Positions 22,001 through 33,160 of a DNA stretch of 64,000 bases are shown one piece after another. The translations under genes and the position numbers were made by a program. Below the pieces are notes generated by a model. The model was given only the letters and a program-made list of their open reading frames with translations. It had not been told where the DNA came from and did not search any database. The stretch spans positions 3,968,001 to 4,032,000 of the forward strand of contig NC_039518.1 in the NCBI RefSeq assembly GCF_003672135.1, in the 5' to 3' direction. Positions within the stretch are counted from its first letter, which is position 1; each line of letters opens with the position of its first letter. This DNA comes from Ooceraea biroi. Taxonomy: Eukaryota; Arthropoda; Insecta; Hymenoptera; Formicidae.

Positions 22001-24164
22001 TTAATCCTCATCACTATCTTCATTTATTATTGGATCCACCAAGACTGTATCAAAAAGTTTTTTGAGTTTTTCAGCTGATCTCACAATTTTCGATAAATAT
22101 CTTGCATGCGCAAGGTAATAAATGACCGCTGCTACATGAGAGCAGCATTCAACCGTTCGATTACCATTTGGACATTCGCAGCAATAACGTGATATACCAG
22201 AATATCCATTTCTGTTAGGAACATACTCAACAAAACAACGATATGTCTTCCTACTTATATGTAGAGATTTTACACGAACTTTTAATATATTGATGTGATC
22301 CTTCTGATATTGTAAATAAACCGTACCATCTTCATCAATCATTTCTGCTAAATACGATACAGCTTGAGATAACTGATAAGAACCTGTAAATAAAATCCTC
22401 AAGTCTCTTTCAGTCATTTCAGGGAAGTCCAGCAAGTCTTTTGATGTTAAACTACGGAAAGGAAGCTTTCGTCGTATCCATTTTTTGGCTTCGACCTCGG
22501 CAAATAGAGTATTTTTTTCGTATCTGCGTAGTTTCATCATATCCACAATTTCGTCTGTGAGGTCATGATCCGAATTCAAACGTTTCCCAAACTTATTGTG
22601 CAGAAATGATGCAATCTGAAAGTATAATTTGGCGTTTGGAAGCATTTTGTTGTCTAATTTTTGGTCTAATAGCTTGTATTTTTTTCATTATTCCATGAAC
22701 AGCTTCAACTACCCAGCGAAGCTTTGTGACAAAACGTGATTCGTTAGATTCGTCAGTAGGTAATTGCGATCTCTTTCCTTTTAATGCAGGCATGAGTACT
22801 TCGAAACCTTTTTTTTCTAAAAGTGGCTTGACATCTCTAAAACCGCGATCAAGAATGAAAATATCTCCTTTCTGTAATAGTTTCGGGAAACTGTTTGGAA
22901 TATTTAAAATAGATTTTAGTATTTCCGCATCGTTCAGATTGGCGTTGTAAGGACCAAGCATATCAATAATGTATCCGTCTGTGGTGCACAAGGTGAACAG
23001 TTTGCATAAAGGAACTTTTTTCTGTCCAGAAAATGATTTTCGCTGATATTCGTTGTTGGTACTCTTTTCATGTTTACAATACGTTCCGTTACTTATGATC
23101 ATGAGCTTATTCTCTACATTGTACAATTTCTGAGCAATTTCAGATGTATGATTTTTAATCAATTCTTCTCTGGATATAGCATTGATACCAAAGTGACGTG
23201 GAAGTATATCTTTTTCAAATGAATGCAGTACCGATTGTGAATACTCCGAAACTTGTTGTTCACGTTCCAATCCGAGAAGTGAAGCTATCATTGAATTGGA
23301 ATTTCCGCAACGTAACTTAAACAAAAATACAACAATAGCTTGCGTGACGTTGCGGGTTTTAGAATTCTTCATCAATGTCATCATATCTCGTAATTCGATA
23401 ATATCTTCCCACGTGAGACCAGTAAATATTTTAATGCGTTCTTCTGAAATTGAGAAGTCACCTATTTTATCTTTTATAGAAGAATCACATTTGATCGCAA
23501 GGTGCCCCAATAATTTTGGTACTTCAGAAGCTAGAATAGTACTCATATTAGAGTAAACTCTTAAAGAATTCATATCCTCGTCGAAAAAGCGATTTTTTAT
23601 TAGGTGGCTATTACAACATCTGTTTCCAGTAGGAACATATATTCTTCTTTTAATAAATGTCTGCATACGAGCCTCAAATGGTACTACTTTTAATTTAGCT
23701 GTAGATCCACAAACGCAACACATTCTATGAGTGGAAATCACTCGTTGCATTGATATTTCTATGTATTCTTCATTAAACGGATGAGATGTACGTTGCGTTA
23801 TAACGAAAGTAGGATCGTTCATCGAAGATTGAGAAGATGCTTGTGATGTTGATGACAAAGGAGAAAGGTACTGACTTTCAGATTCTGCAGAACATTGAGT
23901 CGTACTCGTAGATGGAACTGGATCGCTTGTATTTTCTGCTTTTTGTCTGTATATAGACAGGCGACAGTTATTGCAGAGTATATCATTCATAAATACTAAT
24001 TTTCCAGTCACTCTTTGTATTTCTTGCACTTCACTTTCTTTCGTTAAGATTTTTCTAGAACCTGATATTTTACGAAGTGATCGGGTGCATAGAGCACACT
24101 TTTCACTCGGCATTGTAAATCTAAATATCGTAATAAATACGGTGTAAAAGTGCGAATAACTCAA
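22001..24164 (-). pseudogene. ISL2EU-like transposase (IS5/Harbinger-type DDE) with SWIM finger
   Basis: The N-terminus has a C-x2-C...C-x2-C zinc site (CALC, CNNC), then a Ser-rich linker and a second Cys cluster (CCVCG). The core reads ISNGTYCKHEKS, CTTDGYIIDMLGPYNANLND, DIFILDRGFRD and RWVVEAVHG. In related proteins the first motif is DGTY; here the codon at 23088-23090 gives Asn. The C-terminal part (22645-22001, different frame) carries YCCECPNGNRTVECCSH, a SWIM-type zinc finger, and an acidic tail. A frameshift at about 22640 separates the two. With the Asn and the frameshift this copy is very probably dead. Confidence 0.78.
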
Positions 24165-24304
24165 AACAAGATCTCTTTCTTAACGAAAAGAGAGGCAATT
24201 CTGACGTGAGAGTGCGAACGAATCTTAGGAACTGGTAAGCTCCTCCTAATCTCTTCCTTTAGGAGGAGTGAGAAAATCTCAACACAAAAGTATATGACGA
24301 TAGA

Positions 24305-25850
24305 GAATAATAAACCGAAATCAATACCAAAATCAATACCAAAATCAATACCAAAATCAATACCAAATCAAAACCTAAATCAGTAAGACTTCCGTATATG
24401 ACCCACCTCCGATTTTGATGAAATTTTACAGACATCTAGTACATACTAAATGAAGACGAATGACACAAGTGTGAATGTGCGGAAACTTCTACTTTTTGAA
24501 ATATTCACATTTTAAGCTAAATGCATATTCGAGCTAAATAAAGTTTCAGATGCACTTTTTAGATGTATAAAAAGAAAAATAATTAGTAAATATTTACCTT
24601 TACACAACCCGCACCAAATGACCTCCGACTGACCTTGACATTGACCTTGACCCCTAACAAGGTCAAGGTCATTGACCTTTCCCGTCGGTCATTGTTTGTT
24701 CACTTTCGATTAAAGTAGTTTCGAAAAAGTCTTTAATTTCAATTAAAGCAGAAAATAAATTTGTATTTAACTGTTTTATGCTTTTGGTTAAAATAAAGAA
24801 TACTTTGTATTTATAAACAAACTATTCTATATATTAATGATTCACTGCTTTAAATAAATTTTGTTCGTTCATATTCAAAATAACTACTATATTTTCGAAA
24901 CTTATGTCTCCTTATGTGTATAATTACCGGTTATATTTTCTGAAATTGGAGTCCCGGACATATACGCTCGGTTTTCAGCCCGCTTCGCGGGAGGGCGGGG
25001 AGAGAGGGGCTCCGCCCCTCCCCCCGCCGGCATCCGTGCCGTGTACCAAGTGATCACAATCTGTGTGAAATTTGTTACACTGGTTCTGGCGGGGGGGGGG
25101 GGAAGCCACCTCCCCCCCGCCCTCCCACGAAGCGGGCTGAATCCGAGCGTATGTGTCCGGGGCTCCAGTTTCGGAAAATATAACCTTTTGCTTGTTGTGG
25201 ACGGCTGAAAATTCGTGCAAAATCATTAAACTTCTTTTGTTAATAACTTTTTAGTAAACAATGATCGACGGCTAAAACCTGTTTTGAAGGTCACTCTGGA
25301 GGGTGACCTCTATAATATGTCAAGGACAAGATGATAGGAGGTGGGTACGCTAATCGGTAGATTTACCAATCCTACATTTAAGACAATAATAAAAATTTGA
25401 ATACCTCAGAAACTACACGTTTCCGCACATTCGCACTTGTGTCATAGACTTCATATAGTATGTACTAGTGACCCTCTAATAAGAGTCTGGCCATAGAGCG
25501 ATTTGGTCAAAATCGTGCGAGAAAGAAAGATATATATATATTCGCTAAGAATGCGCTCACGCACGCGCTACAGATAGTCCACGATACATTTTAATCAGTA
25601 TATACTCATTAAAATGTATTGTGGACTATCTGTAGCGCGTGCGTGAGCGCATTTTTAGCGAATATATATATATCTTTCTTTCTCGCACGATTTTGACCAA
25701 ATCGCTCTATGGCCAGACTCTTATTAGAGTGTCTCTAGTATGTACTACATGTCTGTAAAAATTTGTCAAATCGGAGATAGGTCGCATACGAAAGTCTAGC
25801 CCCTAAATCAATGCCAAAATCAATACTAAATCAAAACCGTAACCGAAGAA
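24305..25850. repeat. Inverted composite repeat around R1 (copy 3)
   Basis: Left arm 24305-24600: four tandem units of CAATACCAAAAT, then TCCGATTTTGATGAAATTTT and ACATCTAGTACATACT. The right arm, about 25330-25850, is the reverse complement, split by a 268-bp MITE. Between them are R1 blocks: GGTCAAGGTC inverted pairs, and 24930-25020 against 25095-25185 inverted (TCAGCCCGCTTCGCGGGAGG), plus TTCTTTTGTTAATAACTTTT. No gene. Confidence 0.75.
25468..25735. mobile_element. MULE-like MITE with 12-bp target duplication
   Basis: 268 bp with almost perfect arms of about 115 bp (CTCTAATAAGAGTCTGGCCA onward) around a short AT loop. Identical flanks TAGTATGTACTA at 25456-25467 and 25736-25747. Long duplications of 8-12 bp are typical of MULE and foldback groups. 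The target itself is partly palindromic, so the true duplication may be slightly shorter. Confidence 0.8.
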
Positions 25851-26159
25851 TCAAAAGCAACAGTATGGCTAATAGCTATACCACGATTGACTAATCAGCG
25901 CGTGAGTCTGTCTTATATGCTTTCTATGGAACGATTCTAACTGCGAGAAAGCGCAGCTATAATGCGATATCTCGTGATCAAACTTGTAATTACCGTACGC
26001 AAGAATGTGATGTATGCTGCGGTGGAACGATGAACGGCGACATAGCGGCAACACTTAAATATTCTTCTCATTCCCTATATTTCTGATAATATATCAAAAT
26101 CTAAACCGAATCTATATATTAATTGCCTTATTCTCTTTCTTTCTGTCTTATGAATGCAT

Positions 26160-26236
26160 GCATGCGTGAATGCGTGCGTGTGCGTGTGCGTGTGCGTGTG
26201 CGCGCGCGCGCGCGCGCGCGTGTGTGTGTGTGTGAG
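26160..26236. repeat. GT/GC dinucleotide microsatellite
   Basis: (GTGCGT)n, then (GC)n, then (GT)n, potentially Z-DNA forming. It occupies the position of the CACACATACATACACATG tract in the related element at 13150. Confidence 0.9.
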
Positions 26237-26239
26237 ACA

Positions 26240-26660
26240 TTAGAATTAAGTATAGAATAAGTAGAACTACATTTGTAACATATATTTTACGTATTTCGGC
26301 GAATTGTGTTATGTAATTTAGAGTGTAAAGAAATTATTGTAATCTTTAGATTATTTAAATACTAAGACAATTACTGAATCGGTTTAGCAGCGCCATGTAT
26401 TTTGAAAAAACACTTATTTGTATTGAAATATTTATATGTATTAAAATATTTAGTTGTATAAAAATATAATAGATGTAATAAACTGAATAAATGTAATAGA
26501 TTTTTTGGTTTGCATAAATACTCATTTTTATAATTGGTGCAATTTATTGATATCATTAGTTTTATAAGGGTCATCTTTGAACGTGTTCTTCGGGCGCGTA
26601 TGCTTGGCGCTTTTTTGTATCTTTTTTAAAAAAGGTAATTTTATTGTGATTACAATTACT
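26240..26660. repeat. Arm fragment related to the element at 12576-14840
   Basis: TTTAGCAGCGCC, ACACTTATTTGTATT, TTTGCATAAATAC and GCGCGTATGCTTGGCGCTTT occur in the same order as at 13225-13640. It ends with AAAAGGTAATTTTATTGTGA next to the right ISL2EU arm. Confidence 0.7.
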
Positions 26661-29394
26661 TTATAATAAAATTGAAATCCTTCGCGATCTTTAATTAACC
26701 ATATAACTATATGACACTAATAAAAGCTATATAGACCCTACGAATGTATTTTATGTGATTTTCATGAATAATATAAAAAAAAACGAAAACGTTGGTTTAT
26801 GGTTTTTTTCATACTGTTGCACCACGGATACATGGCTGTTGATTTTTTGATAGGTAGGTTTGTAGTAGAGCATTGTATAGAAAAAAACTTATGATTGTCG
26901 CTCTAAGGGAACATGTCGAAAAAAATTTTTCAAAACTTTAATATTTTTAAAAAATTTGAATTTCGCGCCAAAATCCAGTTGATATATAGTCCTTTATTGA
27001 TCTTGAGGCCCTGCATCTAACAGTATTTTTATAAATAAATATCTCTAAACACCACTGAGATATTCGCAAAAATCATGAAATCACATTTATACATAACTTC
27101 TAAAAAAAGTGATTCCCATGTTTGAAACTTGGTGTACTTAAATCTCATATAGGGAGCTAGCTTTGAGCCAAGTGTCATCAAAATTTACGCCCGGGGCCGA
27201 TTCACCCTACATACCCTGCTAGAGCCTTTCATAGTTGTTTAATTAAATATTATTTATTGAGGCAGACAAACAGAGTAGCCAGTTTGAGGATTATGAGCAG
27301 ATGTTACTGTGGCTCGGACGCCGTTGACTCACGTATTCACATGGAGCATTAATGACTATGATGAATAAAATTTAAGATAAAGATAAATTAATCAGTACGT
27401 AAATTCGCTATTTCGAGCAGAATTGCCGGTGTTGGGACGTAAGAAATAATAATACTCAGTCTTAAATTATTCAACAAATGTTTCAACCCCTTATTTAGAT
27501 CCTCTTCAGTAGTCTTCACGTAAAGATACACGCTGCGTACAGGCTTCCGCGCACACTTGGCTCGAGCCACTGCCGTGTCTCTTGATACTTACTAATATTC
27601 AGGGACACTTCCTCTTTATCATTTGAGATCAGCACATTATCTACAACATTGAATGTATTATCGCCGAGCTCTTGAACCAAAATTCCACCTTCATTTCGAA
27701 ACGCTAAATTTATTTCCTCTGATCCGATACTTGTTGAAGCAGCAGCATTTATATTTATATTTGGCGTTGATGCAGCGATATCATCGAATAGTGCATCAAT
27801 ATTTGTTTTATCGATTGTCTTGACCATCATTTCATCGCCATTATTATTAGTGAGCTGAAGCTGCTGGTTAATTGACAAGCTATAAAAAAGTTCACAAATA
27901 TATCATATTAGTTTTGTAACAAAACTGTTGCAGTTAAACTCGACCTTTAATAAAGATGAAATTTGAAGAAAACTGACAGTGATGTTATACATACATACAT
28001 ATGTACATATATATACATGCATATACATACGTTTCTTCAGATTCAGTGCACGAAGCATTTAAGTATTCTTCTTCCCATAGTTCGGCTTCTTCTTGTCCGA
28101 CAATGAAGTCTTTTTTAACTTTACACTTAAATGTCTTCCACTCGGGTTCAGGAACACTTGATGGATCATTTGTCAAAGTCACACAGTTCTTAGATGGCCA
28201 AAACACAAATTCATTTTTCACCCACTGATGCGGAACGTACGCATACTCAATTCTTGTTGCGGTGCCTCTTGTTTTTATTATAGCGACAATTTTAAAATTA
28301 TCTCCCATTGTGCCTGTTAATCGATCACTGTAATTTTCAGGTTATGTTTAAGTCCGCAGCGCTGCCGATCGCAGGCATTTATATATCAATCCAGCGTGAT
28401 TTCGAGACAATGTAACTTAAAAATAGGGAAATCGAGCTTACTAGTCAGAATGTCTTATTAGTCGATAAGACGATCTCAAAGTCTACAACTTTGAAGTAAA
28501 AATTCCCCGATTAAGGAAATCTGCCCTCAAAGTTAGTTATTTGGCCTTCGTAGTAAGGAAATTCGACTTACAAGTCGAAATTCAGACGAAAACATTTAAT
28601 CGGCCATCATTATGAAAACTATTATGTCTGCCATGATGTATCAAAATGCTTTATAAATTTAAGCATCATAAAATAAATAAGTAGTCACTCTTTGGACTCA
28701 TTAAAACTTTAAGAAAATATCGATTTCGCAATACTTTTCACATAGGTGTGACATTAAAATATTTTTATTGTGCTAAAAGCAAAATATATTTTTGTTAAAT
28801 ATTTAACGATTAATTAATAATTGTATAAATTATTTGTTTTCGAAAGCGCGTGGATTGTAACGAGGTAAAATGAAAATCTGTACAGAAACTTTTCTTTCGC
28901 ACTTATATTTCTGTCACATATCTGTCAATATTCAGTTTTAAAACCTATGTGGTAACGGACTCTATTAATATTTTATTCCATTTAAGTTTCTATAGTTTGA
29001 TGGGACCATGTTATGTAGCATAGACACCGAGACCGAGTCTGGGTACAATTAATATGGAATATATATATATCTGCTGCCATCTAGACATATTGAAGACAAA
29101 CAGCTCCGTCGCCAAAATAAAAGAGGGCACAAAGTGGTCAGAATTAAGTCCAAATTATCAAGATATTACCAATACTCAACCTTCTGTTAGGTTTATTTAA
29201 CCAAATCAAACTATGACTTATATGGCGAAATACCTTACATTACCTAATTTCAACCGTAAAATTACTTCAACTTTATTCCCCACTTACCTTCTTTCGACGT
29301 CGATTCGACGTAAGTTAAGCTTAGTCCAACAGATTTTTGAACCTATTAGAAGGTCAGATAGACGTAATTTTGCCTTATTTTACTGCTTGGGAAA

Positions 29395-29578
29395 TTTCCT
29401 CTCGACTTGTTAATTCAGTAAGCTTAGCTATTTCAACAACCTTACTAAAATAATCAACCATTAATAAATAATTTATATTTGCATAAGTAAAAATATCTAT
29501 ACCAACTATTTGCCAAGGAGCGTTTGGAATTTCTTTTGGCATCAAAGTTTCTTTTTGATTAGTTTTCTGATATTTTTG
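29395..29578 (-). pseudogene. Gypsy integrase, zinc-binding end and core start
   Basis: The minus strand reads CQKYQKTNQKETL, IPNAPWQIVGIDIFT (first catalytic D) and LLMVDYFSKVVEIAKL. It lies between the solo LTR (right) and the CMC-like element (left), and both insertions interrupt the same gene. Removing the solo LTR and one duplication reconnects it with the frame at 30444. Confidence 0.85.
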
Positions 29579-29583
29579 GCATG

Positions 29584-30438
29584 TGTTTAAGATCAGTAAA
29601 TTTCGTTATCTTCTCTTTAATTTTCATTTATTATTCTTTAATGTTGAGTTACATTATTTCCGTTACGATTTAGTCGCGAAAAGTAAATCCGCTTCGTTCA
29701 AATACCCGAAAACATGTTGTCAGTTCGGATGACTTATTTCCAGAACACGTAAACACGATTCCGCTCGCTCCGTGTTGTCCATGCCCATAAAAGGCAATTT
29801 TCTAGCCGAAATTAGGGCAAATTCTGTTAGTCTCCGTGCCCGGACGTGAAAATCCGGGGATACACTCGGATTTTTCGTTCGGACAAAGGGCAGAAGCGAC
29901 TACGACGCGATACCGAGTGGATCGTATAACGCTCGTGTCATCGTTCCGAACAGTGTCAGAATCATCGCGCGGTGCGCTCTCAAATCGCGACCGTCGCGGA
30001 GTTGTTCGGCGTCTCTACTACGTTGAGGTCTCCTACGTTGAGTGCCATTGAACTGCAATTTCGAACTGTTGTAATAACGAACGGTGCAAGAGTGCCCTCC
30101 GTCGTCGATCGCTCGTGAGGACGTGCGCGGCAAGATCTCCGCAGAGCAAGATTTCCTAGACCTTCGATCTTGGATTCACGTCCTGCCGTTCAAACGATCG
30201 AGCCGTCGGACATCGATCGCTACAGCGTGGTCCAGCACTCTCGACCGGGATCAAGTGGTGAAGTCCAATAAAGCCTTATTTCGACCAAATCCTTGCGATC
30301 AGTCTTTTACGCTCCGCTCTCCTGACACCTCTCCTCTCGCGTTCAAGAAGCTTCGACCAGCACGGATCTCGCGCTCATCGCTGAACGATCAGTGAGGCCG
30401 GCGTGGTCAACCGACCGGCCTGCCTTTGGTACAACACA
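29584..30438 (+). repeat. Solo LTR 1 (855 bp) in the Gypsy pol
   Basis: Flanked by GCATG at 29579-29583 and 30439-30443. Begins TGTTTAAGATCAG and ends GGTACAACACA. A TATA-like CATAAAAGG at about 29786 and an AATAAA at about 30269 mark U3 and R. There is no internal retrotransposon sequence, so it is an LTR-LTR recombination remnant. Its sequence is unrelated to the host Gypsy LTR. Family not assigned; 5-bp duplications suit Gypsy or BEL. Confidence 0.88.
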
Positions 30439-30443
30439 GCATG

Positions 30444-31380
30444 GTTCACAATTTTGGACAAGATCATTAATTTGCTTTGCCATATCAGGTCAAAAAAGAT
30501 GTTCTCGAGCCCTAGATTTACATTTTTCAATCCCCATGTGACCGTAATGAATTCGATAAAGCATGTCTTTTCTAAGAGATTCCGGAACTAATATCTTATC
30601 ATCCTTATATATTATATCATCTATTATAGTTAACTTTTCGCGAAACGTCCAATATACGCCCAATTCTGGTGGTACAAGGCCTCTATCTTTAGGCCAACCA
30701 GTGATAATTAACGTTTTTAACAATTGCAACTGTTTGTCCGCTTTAGTTTCTATTTGAAATTGTTTATATAACATATCCGTCATAGGTATATTTTCTATCA
30801 TCATAATCACCTGTGATTGAATCTCTTCTTCCATAAATGGAGAATTGTCTTGCATATACGATCTCGATAATGCATCTGCTAAAAACATTTCTTTACCAGG
30901 CTTATAAACAACGGTAATATCATACGCTTGAAGTCTTAATCTAATTCTTTGTAATCTCGCAGGACACTTATCTAAAGGCTTTGCGAAAATAGCCTGTAAA
31001 GGTTTATGATCGCTTTCAATTACAACTGGCCTACCAAAAATATAATAATGAAATCGTTCTACTGCAAATGCAATTGCTAATGCTTCCTTCTCAATCTGAG
31101 CATAATTTTTCTGCGTTTCATTAAACGACCTAGACGTATATTCAACGGGTAAATTATTCTGTAAAATAACTGCTCCTAAACCATTCTGAGATGCATTCAC
31201 ACTAAGTACTATATTTTTATTAGGATCAAAATATTGAAGTACCGGAGCTTCAATAAGATTATCTTTCAATTCCTGAAATGCCCTCTCAGCATTTTGATCC
31301 CACTGCCATACTCTATTCTTCTTAATCAAATTTCTCAACACTGCCGATTTCTGAGATAAAGGCCATAGCCGAATTAGCAT
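30444..31380 (-). pseudogene. Gypsy pol: end of RT, RNase H and spacer
   Basis: Motifs on the minus strand: PLSQKSAVLRNLIKK and WDQNAERAFQELK (end of RT/connection), LSVNASQNGLGAVILQ (RNase H; the first acid of the usual DAS is Asn), YAQIEKEALAIAFAVERFH, ESDHKPLQAIF, ADALSRSY, and YGHMGIEKCKSRAREHLF before the integrase zinc finger. A TGA at about 30506 replaces an expected Trp. The RT palm is missing; an ISL2EU-like fragment starts at its left edge. RNase H degrades the RNA template in a working element. Confidence 0.87.
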
Positions 31381-31384
31381 ACTA

Positions 31385-32075
31385 AAAGTGCCCCCGGCGA
31401 GTTTTGGAACGACACTTGGACTGTTATTTTGTCATTATAACAAAAATATTTTCTCAAAATTTCAGTCCTTTAATTGTATTATTTCTCGAGTTATTGAAAA
31501 AAATGCGATTTTCAGTTTTTATTTTTTTCTTCCATAGATATTATAGATGGACTTCTGTCGATTTTTTTAAAAAGACTTATTAATATAAGACATAAAGAAA
31601 CTTTTTTTCATAGTTCCCGATTTAAAACTCCATTTATAAAAAAAATAATAAAATTAAAAGTAACTATTCCGAAATGTTCTCTTCGAGGTACAATCACTAA
31701 ACTTTCACAGAAAACTTCTCTTTTATGAAATTGTTCTCAAATTTTTTCAATTTTTTTCAAGTTGGTGCAACATCATGAAAAAAATAAAAATCAATTTTTT
31801 CCTTTTATTTTTCCAGTAAAATAGAAAATTATTTATTTCTCTCAATACAAATATAGTTATAATTATACAAACAAGATTCTAGAAAGAATTTTTATACAAA
31901 AATCATAATTTTTATCGAATGTGATCAACAAATTAATTTTTTATCAGTCTTCATCACTATCTTCAGTAATTACTACGGTGCTACCCTGTATCGTAAACAG
32001 ATGGCTCAAAATTTCAGCTGGTCTTATTATTTTTGCTAAATATCTCGCATAAGATAAGTAATATACAGCTAGGGT
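31385..32075 (-). pseudogene. Truncated ISL2EU-like element end
   Basis: The end AAAGTGCCCCCGGCGAG and the next 500 bp resemble the arm at 21402 in diverged form (CCCCCGGCG...GACACTTGG against CCCCGGGCG...GACACTTGG). It runs into a C-terminal transposase tail at 31945-32075 similar to 22001-22130 (acidic SDED-like stop region, SAEILS and YLAYARYL-type words on the minus strand). It is cut near 32075. It replaces part of the Gypsy RT. Confidence 0.65.
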
Positions 32076-32204
32076 GTATTACTAAAGGTGTTACAAGCTT
32101 ATATTTTTAAAACTAGATGAAGTATGAAATTTTTGTTTTCCAGCAAATATTGGGTATCGAAAATAACATCATATGATGAAGTTAGTTTTTTCCTAGGTGG
32201 AATG

Positions 32205-32446
32205 GGTAAAGTCACATCAAGGACATTTTGATTTTATAACTGTCGACATATAGTTTTTGAATGGCACAATTTCGAACATTTGCTTTAAGGATTTATTACT
32301 TTGTTTTGTTATTTCTATTTTTTTTGTTATTATGACTATTTGTGGTCAATCTACTCGTCAGGAGACGGGTTACAATCGTACGCAATAAAAAATATATGTC
32401 GACAGTTAAAAAATCAAAATGTCCTTGATGTGACTTTAACCACTCC
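32205..32446. mobile_element. MITE at the end of the gag remnant
   Basis: Inverted ends of about 46 bp: TAAAGTCACATCAAGGACAT at the left and its complement at the right, continuing to a shared TGTCGACATATA. The interior is AT-rich and non-coding. Confidence 0.75.
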
Positions 32447-33060
32447 AAAAGCAAAAGCGAAAGCTGAAGTCATCTTCTTCGCCACAGTGTGTATTTTTGT
32501 GTCCGGTGCCAATGTTTTTAACTGTTGCTGAGCCAGCTCTGTCGCCTTGTATATCCTGATGCATTTTTCCAAGTCCAGATCCTCTTTTCTGAGCAATCTA
32601 TTCTTGAGATTCGAGTCGCTGAGACCGCTTATTATTCTGTCTTTAATTAGACTGTCGTTGAGTGTACCAAATCCGCATTGTTTACTAAGCTTCTTCAGTT
32701 CCGTCAAAAACACGTCAAATGATTCTCCTGACTGCTGCACTCTGGAGAAAAATATGTGTCTATCCACACTCTCGTTAGCCTTCGGGGTACAATAATTTTT
32801 AAATGCCTGCATGACTGCAGTCATTTGAACAATGGTTGTAGCTTTCTACTATTCTCCTCGGAAATTGTAAATGTGTTGAACTTTTCCATAGCTTCTTCAC
32901 CAATGACATGCAAAAGTACTACTACCTGCCTCGATTCTGGTTTTGTATCTAACCCAGTAGCTTCTAGGTATTGGTTAAATTTTTGCTTCCACTTCTTTCA
33001 ATTAGCTGCCACATTCCCTTCAAATAATAATGGTCGCGATGGAGATAAGACCGTCTCCAT
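32447..33060 (-). pseudogene. Gypsy gag
   Basis: Starts METVLSPSRPLLFEGNVAAN at 33060, followed by a TGA where Trp is expected (before KKWKQKFNQYL). A frame change near 32830 leads to MTAVMQAFKNYCTPKANES, RVQQSGESFDVFLTELKKL and DRIISGLSDSNLKNRLL, typical of the retrotransposon gag capsid domain. The CCHC knuckle is missing because the frame ends at the MITE. Gag would assemble the particle. Confidence 0.8.
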
Positions 33061-33142
33061 TTTCTTCTTGTTTTTATCGAATCTCTCCCCAAACAGCCAA
33101 ATTGAGTCCTTCTTTTCGACTATTTTCTCTTCTATTGTAATG

Positions 33143-33160
33143 CTATGACCGACTGCGCCA
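33143..33160 (-). other. Primer-binding site
   Basis: Minus strand TGGCGCAGTCGGTCATAG begins at the very end of the 5' LTR. The first 11 bases fit the 3' end of tRNA-Ser, as in the 17.6/297 group. Confidence 0.75.

Larger units (their letters stand above)
21402..27229 (-). mobile_element. ISL2EU-like transposon with about 580-bp inverted repeats
   Basis: 21402-about 21985 and about 26650-27229 are reverse complements, beginning AAAGGCTCTAGCAGGGTATG. Between them lie a minus-strand transposase (24164-22001) and, to its right, a block of other repeats (24305-26640) that must have inserted later. No unambiguous target duplication was found. A truncated relative of this family is at 31385-32075. 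Confidence 0.82.
20085..28308 (-). pseudogene. DUF4806-type accessory gene of CMC-like element 1
   Basis: Minus-strand exons: about 28308-28031 (MGDNFKIVAIIKTRG start, then KTFKCKVKKDFIVGQEE), 27879 to about 27550, 21243-20950 (FQTLL...QIEENQLRMIEM coiled coil, then DVQAFNSEIEKNADYKNYLV) and about 20450-20085 (LFTKEVLTKFSWTGISRTTG then a charged tail). GT and AG are present at most edges. The order of coiled coil followed by the FSWTG block is that of DUF4806 proteins, which are often found beside Transposase_21-like genes in insect transposons. Their function is unknown. The intron between exons 2 and 3 holds the ISL2EU-like element. Coding integrity of the last junction is uncertain. Confidence 0.6.
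17086..29391. mobile_element. CMC-like element 1 inserted in the Gypsy integrase
   Basis: Short inverted ends CCCAAGCAG at 17086 and CTGCTTGGG ending at 29391, flanked by AAA on both sides. Taking the duplication as 2 bp restores the Gypsy integrase frame across the site. It carries a plus-strand transposase gene and a convergent minus-strand DUF4806 gene. A 5.8-kb ISL2EU-like transposon sits in an intron of the latter. The subterminal regions (17160-17690 and 28320-29390) are non-coding and share short words such as CAAAGT and AGTCCAAT-type motifs. The superfamily call rests on the transposase; the ends are not typical CACTA. Confidence 0.7.

Noticed and set aside
24300..24360. CRISPR-like short array (CAATACCAAAAT units)
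   Set aside because: Units are contiguous without spacers, and the sequence is eukaryotic; it is a simple tandem repeat.
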